A stretch of DNA of 64,000 nucleotides. It comes from Desulfosporosinus acidiphilus SJ4. GTDB taxonomy: Bacteria; Bacillota; Desulfitobacteriia; Desulfitobacteriales; Desulfitobacteriaceae. The position numbers and the translations under genes are program-made. The stretch lies in assembly GCF_000255115.2 (NCBI RefSeq), contig NC_018068.1, forward strand, positions 3,567,977-3,631,976, in the 5' to 3' direction. A model generated the notes under the pieces. The model was not told where the DNA came from, made no database searches, and was given only the letters and a program-made list of their open reading frames with translations. This document shows, piece after piece, positions 23,515-32,221 of the stretch. How positions within the stretch are numbered: the first letter of the stretch is position 1; each line of letters starts with the position of its first letter.

Positions 23515-25380
23515 TTGCTTACCAGAAAACACGTACTTCTCTGCACGTTCTTTATTACGATGATTATCTTCATTAATGTGCCATCCGCCTGTGCGGCTAC
23601 TCCCGCTGACAGGATTTCCGGCTATGACCGCTATCAAACCGCCGTAGCTGCCAGTCAAAAGGGTTGGCCTGACGGATCAGATATTGCCGTCCTCACCTAT
23701 GGCGACGATTATCCTGACGCTCTAAGCGCCGGACCCTTAGCCCACAAATTCGATGCACCGATTTTATTAACCGGTTCTTCTGATTTAAATCCAGATACGG
23801 CCGAGGAGTTACTGCGTCTGAAAGTCCGTAAAGTTTATATCGTCGGAGGATATGCGGTTGTCTCTAAACACATCGAAAGCAAGCTTTCTGCCATGCATAT
23901 TGTTGCTATCCGGCTTGCAGGAGATGATCGTTATGATACTGCTCTTAAAGTAGCTCAGAAAGTCGGATTAAGTAATGGAGTGTTTGTTGCCCTCGGCACA
24001 GATTTTCCCGACGCTCTGTCGGCAGGACCGGTTGCAGCGGCTAATGATATGCCTCTCTTGTTAGTCCCGCCACAAGATTTAACCGAAAGTGAAAAGGTCT
24101 TTCTCGATAGAAATATAATTCCCTCAAGTATTATTATTGACAATCCGGAACTTAGTGACCAAGTGATTCGGCAGTTTCCGAATTACGAAGAAATTAACGG
24201 AGATGACCCTTATGAGCGAAATATCAATTTAATCACAAGGTTCGAAGATAATCTTGACTTTGATACTCTTTATTTTGCAACCGGTGAGAATTTCCCGGAT
24301 GCACTGGCTGCTTCAGCTTTAGCACCTAAAAACAAGAATCCTTTGCTCTTACTCAAAGGGAATACTATATCAAGCCAGGCAAACTCATTTATTAGCTCAA
24401 ACATTATTTCTCAACTCTATATCATGGGGGGAGAAAGTGTAATCAGCGCCTCCACTGAAGCAAACCTTGCAGATCTTCCCCCCCAAATCGCCTCAGTTGA
24501 TAATATGTCAGACACTGTTCAAGAAAAACAAGCGTACGAGCCTCCGAAAACTGTTACTGTGACGACCACAAACGGTTCAAAGGCTAAAGTTCCCGTAACC
24601 TGGACAATGACTGCTCTGAACGCCCAGTCGGCCGGAACCTATGATTTGGAGGGGACAATCAAGAATTTCAGCCAAAAAGTTCATCTTAGTTTAACTGTTA
24701 CCCCGGTTTGGAATAGAATCACTGCTGAAGTCATTCAAAATGGGCACTATGAATTTCCGACAACCGTTGATGCCATTCTAAAGGATCATACCGTGAAAAC
24801 ACTTCCCGTCACTTGGGATATTACGACTGTAGATTTAAGCAAAGTTGGCACCTATAAATTTGAAGGAACCGTTCCTGATCTTACCCAAAAGGTAAGCTTA
24901 ATACTGAAAGTCACAGCAGACAGTGAACTTGAAATTCCAGATGCCGCCCTTAAACAGATTATTTATCAAAGAATCAATAAAGCCCCCGGCTCAATAATTT
25001 ATAAGAGTGATGTTCTTGGCATAACAGACTTATATGCTGTAAATTCAGGAATTACAGATTTAAGCGGATTAGAGTACTTTACAAATTTAAAATCTCTTTA
25101 CCTCAGCAAAAATAAGCTCAGTAATCTTAACCGTTTGGCAAAACTGACGAACTTAACCCATTTAGATCTTAGAAACTGCGGGATTGACGATGTTTCTCCC
25201 TTAAAAGGTCTAACCTCTTTAACCTTTCTTGATGTAGCAGTAAATAATATTGATGACTTTACTCCTCTGGAAGAATTAACAACGCTAAGGTCGTTGTATC
25301 TAAGCGGGAATCTCACCAGAGATTACAGCCCTGTAAAAGCCTATTACAATTATCTTACCGAAAAAGACTTCAACCTTTAA
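23515..25380 (+). CDS. Secreted surface protein: three CWB2 repeats, two Ig-like domains, leucine-rich repeats
   Basis: 621 residues. A signal peptide (about 1-28) ends at ACA before ATPADRISG. Three cell-wall-binding repeat 2 units follow (about 28-320), each with an R-x-x-G-x-x-R-Y-(D/Q)-T-A-like opening, (D/N)FPDALSA or DYPDALSA and a V(Y/Y)IVGG/YIMGGESV-like end; these bind secondary wall polymers. Two Ig-like domains of the Big_4 type (KVPVTWTMTALNAQSAGTYD; LPVTWDITTVDLSKVGTYKF) occupy about 325-465. Leucine-rich repeats of the internalin kind fill about 490-610 (LTNLTHLDLRNCGIDDVSPL). The TTG at 23515 has GGAGG eight bases upstream; the longer frame from 23494 begins inside that site. 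Likely a wall-attached binding protein. Confidence 0.9.
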   Translation: MLTRKHVLLCTFFITMIIFINVPSACAATPADRISGYDRYQTAVAASQKGWPDGSDIAVLTYGDDYPDALSAGPLAHKFDAPILLTGSSDLNPDTAEELLRLKVRKVYIVGGYAVVSKHIESKLSAMHIVAIRLAGDDRYDTALKVAQKVGLSNGVFVALGTDFPDALSAGPVAAANDMPLLLVPPQDLTESEKVFLDRNIIPSSIIIDNPELSDQVIRQFPNYEEINGDDPYERNINLITRFEDNLDFDTLYFATGENFPDALAASALAPKNKNPLLLLKGNTISSQANSFISSNIISQLYIMGGESVISASTEANLADLPPQIASVDNMSDTVQEKQAYEPPKTVTVTTTNGSKAKVPVTWTMTALNAQSAGTYDLEGTIKNFSQKVHLSLTVTPVWNRITAEVIQNGHYEFPTTVDAILKDHTVKTLPVTWDITTVDLSKVGTYKFEGTVPDLTQKVSLILKVTADSELEIPDAALKQIIYQRINKAPGSIIYKSDVLGITDLYAVNSGITDLSGLEYFTNLKSLYLSKNKLSNLNRLAKLTNLTHLDLRNCGIDDVSPLKGLTSLTFLDVAVNNIDDFTPLEELTTLRSLYLSGNLTRDYSPVKAYYNYLTEKDFNL

Positions 25381-25468
25381 CTGTGCAGCCCAAGAATATT
25401 GACACCAATAAATACAAATCCAATTTTATTATCCAAGAACTCAGAATTTGAATTTAGTATTAGAGATT

Positions 25469-25525
25469 AAAAAACAAGAGTTCATGCTCCTTCCACTTCT
25501 AAAGGAGCATGAACTCTTGTTTTTT
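25469..25525. terminator. Bidirectional terminator between convergent genes
   Basis: Perfect 24-bp stem (25469-25492 and 25502-25525) with a nine-base loop. Arms begin with six A and end with six T, so it serves both the plus-strand surface-protein gene and the minus-strand DUF4911 gene. Confidence 0.92.
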
Positions 25526-25554
25526 CGAGACAATCATAATGCAGGTCTATGGTA

Positions 25555-25794
25555 TCAGACAAAATGCACCTCTAAAGGCATCTTTTCTACTGCTTGCTTT
25601 AGCTCAGGCCAACAATCCTTCGTTGTTTGAAACATGACTTCTCCTAGCTCTTTATTGGTGGTCGTCACAATACCAAGATGGCCTAACCCCTCCACAAGCT
25701 TACAAAGCATTTGAATTTGCGAACGATCTATGCGCGCTCTTATCACGAGGCCATCGTCTGGAACTCGAATTCCTGCTTGCTCCGAGAAATTCAT
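25555..25794 (-). CDS. DUF4911 protein, copy 1
   Basis: 79 residues, soluble, alpha/beta. The core IRARIDRSQIQMLCKLVEGL, GHLGIVTTTNKELGEVM and CWPELKQAVEKMP is that of the small DUF4911 family of Clostridia, of unknown function. It is clearly homologous to the next gene upstream (same GLGHLG(I/V)VTTTNK core), so the pair arose by tandem duplication; 26 bases separate them. Confidence 0.8.
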   Translation of the reverse strand: MNFSEQAGIRVPDDGLVIRARIDRSQIQMLCKLVEGLGHLGIVTTTNKELGEVMFQTTKDCWPELKQAVEKMPLEVHFV

Positions 25795-25820
25795 TATTAT
25801 TTACATCCCCAATCACTTTT

Positions 25821-26066
25821 TTACAAGAACTCTATTTCAAAGGGCATCTGTTTGATAGCTCTCCTCAAATCGGGCCAGCAATGTTTCGTCGATTGAATCA
25901 TTACTTCCCCTAGTGCCTTATTCGTTGTTGTTACAACACCCAAATGTCCCAAACCTTCAACAAGTTTATCGAGCATTTGCATCTCCGACCGCTCCATACG
26001 CGCTTTAACAACGACATCAACATCCGAAAACAAGCGGCTTGATAACTCTGGCAGATTACAATTCAT
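25821..26066 (-). CDS. DUF4911 protein, copy 2
   Basis: 81 residues, paralogue of the preceding entry: VVKARMERSEMQMLDKLVEG, GHLGVVTTTNKALGEVM, CWPDLRRAIKQMP. The N-terminus differs (MNCNLPELSSRLFSDVDV). It is followed upstream by the U32 peptidase gene on the same strand, 65 bases away, so the three may form an operon with the U32 protein first. Confidence 0.8.
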   Translation of the reverse strand: MNCNLPELSSRLFSDVDVVVKARMERSEMQMLDKLVEGLGHLGVVTTTNKALGEVMIQSTKHCWPDLRRAIKQMPFEIEFL

Positions 26067-26131
26067 CCATTTCTCTCCCCAACTTATAAGCTATCGACAG
26101 GTAATATAAGCTAAGCTAATAACCACATCAC

Positions 26132-27391
26132 CTATTTCTTATCACTCTTCGCCCGCCGCAAAATACCGTAGGGCAGAATTTTCTTAGGAGTCCTAATCCT
26201 CAGCTTCTGTTGAGCATGGCGAGCCACCTCTACAGGTTCCCCCTCAGTATTCCACATCTCCTGCACTTGGAAAGACCAGGGATCCCCCTGGGGCGTCAAG
26301 ACTTCCAGAACCTCTCCCCGCTTGAAGTTGTTCCTCTGCTCCACCCAGGACATGACTTCGCCTGATGGCATTGACAGACCTTGGGCATCTTCTTCCCGCA
26401 AACTAACTCCTACAAAATCATAGTCCCGCACATAATGAGACGTTTCGAGGTTATGGGATTTAGCTCCTGGTTTGCCAAAAAGGAAGCCATCAGAATAATC
26501 CCGGTGACTGACTTTATCCATCTCCTCCAGCCAGCGGGGCAGTTTTTCCCGGAAGGCTGCTTCTCCCTCCTCCCAGAGGGTATCTATCGCTTCTCGATAG
26601 ACTTTAATGGTACTGGCTGCATAATGGACGCTTTTCATCCGTCCTTCAATCTTATAGCTGTCCAAGTTAAGAGGTTTTAAAAGGGGCAAATGAGGCAGCA
26701 AACATAAATCATGGGAGTTAAAAATATATGTTCCCCGTTCATCTTCTTCGATGGGGAAAACTTCCCCCGGGCGTTTCTCTTCCACCAATCCATAACCCCA
26801 GCGGCATGGTTGAGTGCATTCCCCTCGATTGGCATCTCTTCCTGTCAAATAGTTGCTCAGCAGACACCGGCCTGAATAGGACATGCACATGGCCCCGTGA
26901 ATGAAAACCTCCAAGCCGCCCTCAGCTTTAGTACGCATTTCCCGCAGTTCTTCCAGTGACAGCTCCCGAGCGAGAACAATCCTTTCTACTCCCTGTTTTA
27001 GCCAGAAACGAACGGAATAAGAATTGGTATTATTGGCCTGAGTACTCAAATGTAAAGGCAAGCGGGGAGACACTTCTTTAGCTAGAGCAATAATTCCGGG
27101 GTCTGAGACAATAGCCCCGTCTACTCCTAATGTTTCTAAGTGTTTTAAATAAGCCGGCAATTCTTTAAAATCTGCTTCGTGGGCAAAAATATTTACGGTA
27201 ATGTAGATCTTTTTTTTGCACTCATGAGTCCAAACAACAGCCCTCGCCAATTCATCCGGATCAAAATTGCCTGCGTAAGCTCGCAGACCAAAGGATTGTC
27301 CTCCCATATAAACTGCATCGGCCCCATAAGCCAGTGCATAAGTAAGCTTTTCCCAATCTCCCGCAGGAGCTAATAATTCAGGCTTTTTCAT
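26132..27391 (-). CDS. U32 peptidase family protein (TrhP/RlhA-like RNA hydroxylation)
   Basis: About 419 residues. MKKPELLAPAGDWEKLTYAL and YGADAVYMGGQSFGLRA open the TIM-barrel-like U32 domain; the signature EVFIHGAMCMSYSGRCLLSN and GECTQPCRWGY carry the conserved Cys residues that hold an Fe-S centre in this family. A C-terminal beta-barrel follows (about 330-410). Family members YegQ/TrhP and RlhA use prephenate to hydroxylate tRNA U34 or 23S rRNA; which RNA this one modifies cannot be decided here. The frame is open to 27415, but the ATG at 27391 has AGGGG eight bases upstream and matches the family start. Confidence 0.88.
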   Translation of the reverse strand: MKKPELLAPAGDWEKLTYALAYGADAVYMGGQSFGLRAYAGNFDPDELARAVVWTHECKKKIYITVNIFAHEADFKELPAYLKHLETLGVDGAIVSDPGIIALAKEVSPRLPLHLSTQANNTNSYSVRFWLKQGVERIVLARELSLEELREMRTKAEGGLEVFIHGAMCMSYSGRCLLSNYLTGRDANRGECTQPCRWGYGLVEEKRPGEVFPIEEDERGTYIFNSHDLCLLPHLPLLKPLNLDSYKIEGRMKSVHYAASTIKVYREAIDTLWEEGEAAFREKLPRWLEEMDKVSHRDYSDGFLFGKPGAKSHNLETSHYVRDYDFVGVSLREEDAQGLSMPSGEVMSWVEQRNNFKRGEVLEVLTPQGDPWSFQVQEMWNTEGEPVEVARHAQQKLRIRTPKKILPYGILRRAKSDKK

Positions 27392-27420
27392 TGAGTATCC
27401 CCTAATCTTTTTCAAAATCA

Positions 27421-27573
27421 GCGTACGTCTGGCTCAATCCCATCCCTGAGTGGTACCGGAAAAGAATCCAGGATTATGAAGCAATAGAAATGGTACGGAA
27501 CATCGTTCCGGTGCATAAATTAACGTTCGAGGGACTTGATCGGACCATTATGAAATTAATGATACGAAAGTAG
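27421..27573 (+). pseudogene. C-terminal remnant of a VWA/CoxE-type protein
   Basis: Fifty sense codons then TAG on the plus strand, opposite to its neighbours: AYVWLNPIPEWYRKRIQDYE, then EMVRNIVPVHKLTFEGLDRT. WLNP ... aromatic/basic ... ATP-like ending is the usual C-terminus of CoxE-like von Willebrand factor A proteins. There is no start codon or ribosome site and the neighbouring DNA is not coding in this direction, so it is a fragment left from a lost gene. Confidence 0.5.
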
Positions 27574-27578
27574 TCCTG

Positions 27579-28604
27579 CTACTGATACAATTTGATATTT
27601 TTCAGATGTTCTGCATAAGTCTTAGCAAAGGCATGGTAGCCATCTTTCTTAGCCACATAGTACAAATAATCCGTTTTAGCCGGATACAGAGCCGCTTGAA
27701 GGGAAGCATCTCCCGGATTGGCTATGGGACCAGGGGGTAAGCCACGATGCAGATACGTATTATATGGCGAAGGAATTTGAAGATCCTTGTTAAAGAGTTT
27801 CTGCTTGGGCGCATCCAACAGAAATTGAATTGTGGCATCAACCTGGAGAGGCATATTGTCCTTTAAACGATTCATCAAAACTGAGGCAATTAACGGGCGA
27901 TCTGTTTCTTTTACTGCTTCCTTTTCTACGAGTGAGGCCAAGGTTACCCACTGAAGTACTGATAGTTTCATGCTTGAAAGCCGAGTTTGAACTTCTGGTG
28001 TCAGTTCCTTGGCAAACTGTTGAAGAAACATGTCAATCACAGCATGAGGACTCGTCTTGGGATCGATAAAATAAGTGTTTGGCGAAAGAAACCCTTCCAA
28101 ACGATGGTTTCCCTTGGGAGTCCCTTGTAAAAATGCGTAGGGAAATGTATCTTCAGTTACTACCTTTGTATACTCTTCTTTACTTCCCAGTCCCTTTTGC
28201 ACAAGAAGCTCAATAATCTGCTCCGTGGAATAACCCTCCGGAATCGTAATTCTGATAGAATCTGCAACCTGTTGCCCTTTAATTAAGCGTTCAATTATTT
28301 CCTCCGGTGTCATCGTCGGTGCAAGTTCATATTCCCCGGCAAACATCTTAAAACTTGTCTGCTGTGACTTGACTAACCAACGAAACATGAAAGAACTTCG
28401 GATAATATGACGCTGTACTAATTCTTCTGCTAATTGATCGGTTGTCGTCCCTGACGTAATGGTAATTTTAACACTATTCCCTGTAGACGAGTAGGGCTTA
28501 GTGGCCCAAGACCACCAAGCCAACAATACCATACAGCCCGTTAAGATAAGCAATATGATTCCCGTACGTAACTCCCTACTCTTTTTTTTAGGACACATTT
28601 CCAC
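27579..28604 (-). CDS. mltG: Endolytic murein transglycosylase MltG
   Basis: 341 residues: one N-terminal membrane segment (about 14-32), a LysM-like part (ITITSGTTTDQLAEEL), and the YceG catalytic domain with ASLVEKEAV (catalytic Glu), ADRPLIASVLMNRL-like NRLKDNMPLQVDATIQF, SPYNTYLHRGLPPGPIANPG and the C-terminal YYVAKKDGYHAFAKTYAEH. MltG cuts nascent peptidoglycan strands and sets glycan length. GTG at 28604 or ATG at 28598 are equally possible starts; the ribosome site is weak. It follows the vanW gene by 29 bases. Confidence 0.94.
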   Translation of the reverse strand: MEMCPKKKSRELRTGIILLILTGCMVLLAWWSWATKPYSSTGNSVKITITSGTTTDQLAEELVQRHIIRSSFMFRWLVKSQQTSFKMFAGEYELAPTMTPEEIIERLIKGQQVADSIRITIPEGYSTEQIIELLVQKGLGSKEEYTKVVTEDTFPYAFLQGTPKGNHRLEGFLSPNTYFIDPKTSPHAVIDMFLQQFAKELTPEVQTRLSSMKLSVLQWVTLASLVEKEAVKETDRPLIASVLMNRLKDNMPLQVDATIQFLLDAPKQKLFNKDLQIPSPYNTYLHRGLPPGPIANPGDASLQAALYPAKTDYLYYVAKKDGYHAFAKTYAEHLKNIKLYQ

Positions 28605-28633
28605 TCTCTCTTTCCGAAGCCCCTAGGTAACCC

Positions 28634-29926
28634 TTACGTTCCGACCTTCAAGATACGATTTGCCGGTGCATAAGAGTCACGACCCACCAACTGCTTTGTG
28701 ACACTTCCATTATCCTGTATTACTTTATACACGCTGACAATAGTACCATTCGTGCCGGTTTGTTCCACTTTTATTCTGCCCTTCGGCAAACTCGCATCAT
28801 AACGCCTTATAGTTTTATATTTAGTAACCTTCTCGACTTGTCGTTCAATACGAACAGTTTGTCCATTTTTCTTACCATAGAGCTTAATCGTCAAAACCCC
28901 AGGTTTAACATCACTTTTTAAGTAAACTAAACTGCCCGTATTATTTTGAAATTTAAAATCAATATTGGGATAATTGACTGTAGCATCCTGACCCGCCGGA
29001 ACATAAGTTACAGCGACATCATGAGGCACTCTTTCAGCCACCTTTAAATTGCTAAGTAAAACAGCATTATAAAGGGTCGAGGAAACCTGGCAAACGCCCC
29101 CTCCTGTCCCTTTAACATACTCGCCGTTGATGATGACATAAGCCTGTTTATACCCATTTTCAGCCTCACGAGGCCCTACCGCTTGATTGAAGGAAAATGT
29201 TCCACCCGGTTTTATGACTTTACCATTTAATGCTTTAGCGGCCGCCGTTAAATTTTCAGTACGGTTGACTTCCCCGGTAGAAAATTTGGTGCTGTATTCA
29301 CCTATAACAGAATCAAAAGCTAAAGCCTTAAGCGATTCAGTGCTAACTGCGGCGGGAACTTCTGCCAACGGAACTTCAATTTTTTGAGGAACTTCAGCAA
29401 GGGAATTCTTTTGTAGGTTAGAGATGAATTGATCCACGGCAACTTTACTGCCATTTTGGGCAGGAGTAATGACAACTTTATCACCTTGGATCTTATACGT
29501 AGCATTTTGAGGCGGCTTGTTAAATTTCTTTAATTTCTCTTCGAGAACCTGAACCGCCACCGATGGTTCCGCTTTCAAAACACTCGCGGTTACTTTTTGG
29601 GGACTTTGCAAAGTATTTTCCACGGTTTTTTCGGTATCCAAGTCGAACCCCAACTCTTTTAAGGTGATCGGAACCTCTGTTCCATTGTACAACAGGATTC
29701 GAGATTCTTCCAGTTTGTCCTTCGCCCAGTCCTCAATTTTCGCGGATACCTCATTTACCTGTGTCCCGCTTAAATCTAAATCATCCACTTTTGTTCCTTG
29801 AGGAATTACCGAGCTTTGAGTGGAAGGTCTCTGGGTATTGAGATTCGATTGATTCGAATTCGAATTCGGACTACAACCTCCGATTAGCCAAAACATTAAA
29901 CTGCATAACAAAATAACTTTTTTCAA
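28634..29926 (-). CDS. VanW-family lipoprotein with G5 domain
   Basis: About 430 residues. Signal peptide MKKVILLCSLMFWL then IGGC, a lipobox. A peptidoglycan-binding_4-like region (about 50-215) precedes the VanW domain (about 220-355) with NRTENLTAAAKALNG, GGTFSFNQAVGPREAENGY and GGGVCQVSSTLYNAVL, and a G5 domain (about 365-430). VanW proteins are surface proteins of unknown biochemical role, first seen in vancomycin-resistance clusters; there are no van genes here. The TTG at 29926 has GGAGG eight bases upstream. Together with mltG it forms a small envelope operon. Confidence 0.9.
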   Translation of the reverse strand: MKKVILLCSLMFWLIGGCSPNSNSNQSNLNTQRPSTQSSVIPQGTKVDDLDLSGTQVNEVSAKIEDWAKDKLEESRILLYNGTEVPITLKELGFDLDTEKTVENTLQSPQKVTASVLKAEPSVAVQVLEEKLKKFNKPPQNATYKIQGDKVVITPAQNGSKVAVDQFISNLQKNSLAEVPQKIEVPLAEVPAAVSTESLKALAFDSVIGEYSTKFSTGEVNRTENLTAAAKALNGKVIKPGGTFSFNQAVGPREAENGYKQAYVIINGEYVKGTGGGVCQVSSTLYNAVLLSNLKVAERVPHDVAVTYVPAGQDATVNYPNIDFKFQNNTGSLVYLKSDVKPGVLTIKLYGKKNGQTVRIERQVEKVTKYKTIRRYDASLPKGRIKVEQTGTNGTIVSVYKVIQDNGSVTKQLVGRDSYAPANRILKVGT

Positions 29927-30028
29927 CGCCCACACCTCCACTTTCGTGGATTTAGTATTTCCGTTGAGATCAGGCTTTATCGCGAGGATTTAATCATTTA
30001 AAAAATAACTATCATTAAAAATACAAAT

Positions 30029-30070
30029 GACAGAAGTCTCACAAGAATAATCCCCGTGAGGTCTTCTGTC
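30029..30070 (-). terminator. Intrinsic terminator after the DUF1292 gene
   Basis: Arms 30029-30042 and 30056-30070 pair with one bulge (GACAGAAG..CTCAC with GTGAG..CTTCTGTC). On the minus strand it is followed by a T-rich stretch (TTTGTATTTTT). Confidence 0.75.
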
Positions 30071-30138
30071 ATGACAGTATTATAATTTCAGAGTTTCATT
30101 GTTTTTCATTGTTAAATATTACTATTTAAATCTCGAAA

Positions 30139-30462
30139 TTAGTCCTCTTCAGCATCAACTAAATTTTCCCAGGCGTCAGCTACTTTTTCCCACTCTTCGT
30201 CATCTTCTATGTCCAGCAGCATCTCGCCTCCCTCGGCATCCTTTCCGAGTTTAAGAATAATGGCTTCATCAGCATCTTCATCTTCAGAGTCTTCCTCCGA
30301 AATAGGCATCAAGACAAAATAGGTCGAGCCATCGACTTCCAATGTGTCTAGATGAAGAAACTCATGGTCTTTTCCTTCATCATCTGTGAGAACGACTGTA
30401 TCAAACTCTTCAGCGTCGTGCTCACAATGGTCATGGTCATGGTCATGCTTATGATCAGACAT
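30139..30462 (-). CDS. DUF1292 protein with His-rich N-terminus
   Basis: About 107 residues, very acidic. A His/Asp run (MSDHKHDHDHDHCEHDAEE) precedes the DUF1292 domain (FDTVVLTDDEGKDHEFLHLD, STYFVLMP, EEDSEDEDADEAIILKLG). DUF1292 proteins are common in Firmicutes next to ruvX and have no assigned function; the His stretch may bind metal. The ATG at 30462 has AGAGG eight bases upstream; the GTG three codons earlier overlaps that site. Confidence 0.85.
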   Translation of the reverse strand: MSDHKHDHDHDHCEHDAEEFDTVVLTDDEGKDHEFLHLDTLEVDGSTYFVLMPISEEDSEDEDADEAIILKLGKDAEGGEMLLDIEDDEEWEKVADAWENLVDAEED

Positions 30463-30525
30463 GTGATTCACCTCTTATCTAAGAATATGGTCATTGTACT
30501 ATTATAGGTAATGATTGTCAAATAT

Positions 30526-30948
30526 TCAATTAGGAATATTTCTTGCATGTCTGCGATCCAAATATCCTTGAAGAATAAAAACCGCCGCCATTTTATCAAT
30601 CACCTGTTTCCTTTTACCCCGGGACACATCGGCTTCCAGCAAAGTCCTCTGGGCCGCAACAGTGCTGAGACGCTCATCCCAGCGTTCTACAGGAAGCCCA
30701 AACTCCGAGCTCAAGCGCTCTATGAATTCATCCGTCAAAGCACAGCGAGGCCCTAACGTCCCATTCATATTCTTCGGATAGCCGATAACAATCTCAGATA
30801 TCCCATACTCCTGAATCAACATCCCCAGTTCCTCTATCTCAGATTTAGAGCGCCGAATTGTCTTAACCCCCTGCGCCGTATAAAACAACTCATCACTCAC
30901 CGCCACCCCAATCGTCTTCGAGCCAAAATCCAAACCCATAATCCGCAT
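30526..30948 (-). CDS. ruvX: Putative pre-16S rRNA nuclease / Holliday junction resolvase RuvX (YqgF)
   Basis: 140 residues with the RNase-H-like YqgF fold: [20 protein letters not shown] (first catalytic Asp), [17 protein letters not shown] (the conserved GxPxNMxG loop), [19 protein letters not shown] (second acidic site) and [13 protein letters not shown] (third Asp replaced by family-usual Asp/Ala region). YqgF trims the 5' end of 16S rRNA in E. coli and is also annotated as a resolvase. It follows the usual ireB-ruvX-DUF1292 order, here with an aldo/keto reductase inserted. Confidence 0.93.
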   Translation of the reverse strand: MRIMGLDFGSKTIGVAVSDELFYTAQGVKTIRRSKSEIEELGMLIQEYGISEIVIGYPKNMNGTLGPRCALTDEFIERLSSEFGLPVERWDERLSTVAAQRTLLEADVSRGKRKQVIDKMAAVFILQGYLDRRHARNIPN

Positions 30949-31001
30949 ATAACTACCCTCCTCAACCCAGAATTCATATCAAAGCCCCACGCCCCACAAG
31001 A

Positions 31002-31149
31002 AACGGGCGATCCCCCCAAAAAACCTCTTCCACCTGACCCCTGAGCTGGGGGAGTTGTATGGCCGGAGCTGAGCGATTTACGCTAGTTTGCGAAGCGGAG
31101 CCCATACAACTCCCCCCGACCCCAACGTCTCCCGTGCAAATCGCCCGTT
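31002..31149. repeat. Nested inverted repeats between ruvX and the aldo/keto reductase
   Basis: Inner arms GGGGGAGTTGTATGG (31048-31062) and CCATACAACTCCCCC (31102-31116) are perfect over 15 bp around a 39-base loop; outer arms AACGGGCGAT (31002-31011) and ATCGCCCGTT (31140-31149) are perfect over 10 bp and nearly symmetric. The region is GC-richer than its surroundings. On the minus strand a GG-TTTTTT-GG tract follows the inner hairpin, so it could terminate reductase transcription; it may also be a small mobile repeat. Confidence 0.65.
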
Positions 31150-31158
31150 CATCTCTAA

Positions 31159-32100
31159 TCATACGATTTTTAAGCAAAAATGCGGACAAACCCTCCCGCA
31201 ATATCCACACAACACACACGCCTCATGATCAACAACCGCCGTCTCCTCAAGCTGCAACGCCTTCTGCGGACAAACCTCCACACAACGCCCGCATCCTTGA
31301 CACCAATCCGCAATGTACAGTTTCCTAGGTTTATGCCTAACCCTTTCTTTAAGGGCACCAGGCACTTCTTGGCCTGATACCAGAAGAAGATTATAATCTA
31401 CTTCATCCTGACTAGACATGCCTAAAGCCATGGCTTGAACCCCCGGAATCCTTCTGACAAAATCAACGGCTCTTTGAGGGTCTTGGCTTAAATGTCCGCC
31501 CCCAAAAACTTTCATCGCATAAATCCCGATTCCGAGCTCTGCTGCAAAAGATAGGGCCTTTAACATATCGTCTAAAGAACCATCTATAATACCCAGCCCT
31601 TGAAAATTCAGGATTGGATGAATCACATCCAGTCCGGGCTGAAGTGCCCCTGCACGAACACCTTCCACAGCATGAGTTGAAATTCCAATCCAGCGCACCA
31701 TCCCCTTTTCTTTTGCACGCAATAATTCTTCCCAAGCTCTTGAATGTCCTTTTAAAGTCAGTGCACTTTCTTGTTCATGGAGCAAAAAGAAATCCAAACA
31801 ATCTCTATTGAGTCCGGAACGTGCTTTCTCCAAACTTTTCCTTATGTCTTGCTCCGTCACAGCGTAAGACTTGCTGATGATGCGAACCTGAGGATAACCC
31901 TTGATAGCTTGGGCTATTTGACCGTAGTTATCATAAATTTCTGCTGTATCAAGCCAATTTATTCCCTGCTCAAAGGCATACTTTAAAACTTCAGTTCCCT
32001 GAGCTTCAGTGACCCGGCCTTGCAAAGGGGAAATTGCCAAACTCCCGAAGCAAATCTCAGACACTTCCGGCCCCCACGAACCTAGTTTAACCTGATTCAT
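31159..32100 (-). CDS. Aldo/keto reductase with C-terminal 2x[4Fe-4S] ferredoxin domain
   Basis: 313 residues. The AKR barrel shows FEQGINWLDTAEIYDNY (Asp and Tyr of the catalytic tetrad), IISKSYAV (the Lys strand), FFLLHEQES (His position) and YAMKVFGGG. The last 60 residues are a ferredoxin: CQGCGRCVEVCP and CVLCGYCGRVCP, each CxxCxxCxxxCP, enough for two [4Fe-4S] clusters. Such fusions are common in strict anaerobes; the substrate is unknown. The gene lies between ireB and ruvX, which are usually adjacent. Confidence 0.88.
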   Translation of the reverse strand: MNQVKLGSWGPEVSEICFGSLAISPLQGRVTEAQGTEVLKYAFEQGINWLDTAEIYDNYGQIAQAIKGYPQVRIISKSYAVTEQDIRKSLEKARSGLNRDCLDFFLLHEQESALTLKGHSRAWEELLRAKEKGMVRWIGISTHAVEGVRAGALQPGLDVIHPILNFQGLGIIDGSLDDMLKALSFAAELGIGIYAMKVFGGGHLSQDPQRAVDFVRRIPGVQAMALGMSSQDEVDYNLLLVSGQEVPGALKERVRHKPRKLYIADWCQGCGRCVEVCPQKALQLEETAVVDHEACVLCGYCGRVCPHFCLKIV

Positions 32101-32133
32101 CTCTATCTCCTTCCGTGGTCAAAGGCGAAATAA

Positions 32134-32170
32134 CGAACCCCGCACCACGATATTGTAATGCGGAGTTTCG
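32134..32170 (-). terminator. Possible weak terminator after ireB
   Basis: CGAACCCCGCA (32134-32144) pairs with TGCGGAGTTTCG (32159-32170) allowing a bulge; minus-strand TTATTTCG follows. U-run is poor. Confidence 0.4.
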
Positions 32171-32221
32171 AAGTGATTTTACATAAAACATTCTTTTAAA
32201 AGTCTAAGCCTTGATCTGGCT

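Noticed and set aside
28634-29926. Vancomycin-resistance locus because of vanW
   Set aside because: VanW-domain proteins are widespread surface proteins; no vanH, vanA/B ligase or vanX genes are present.
30974-31328. Overlapping ORFs on both strands around the nested inverted repeats
   Set aside because: They are by-products of the GC-rich palindromic region and of the reductase's ferredoxin domain; none has a ribosome site.
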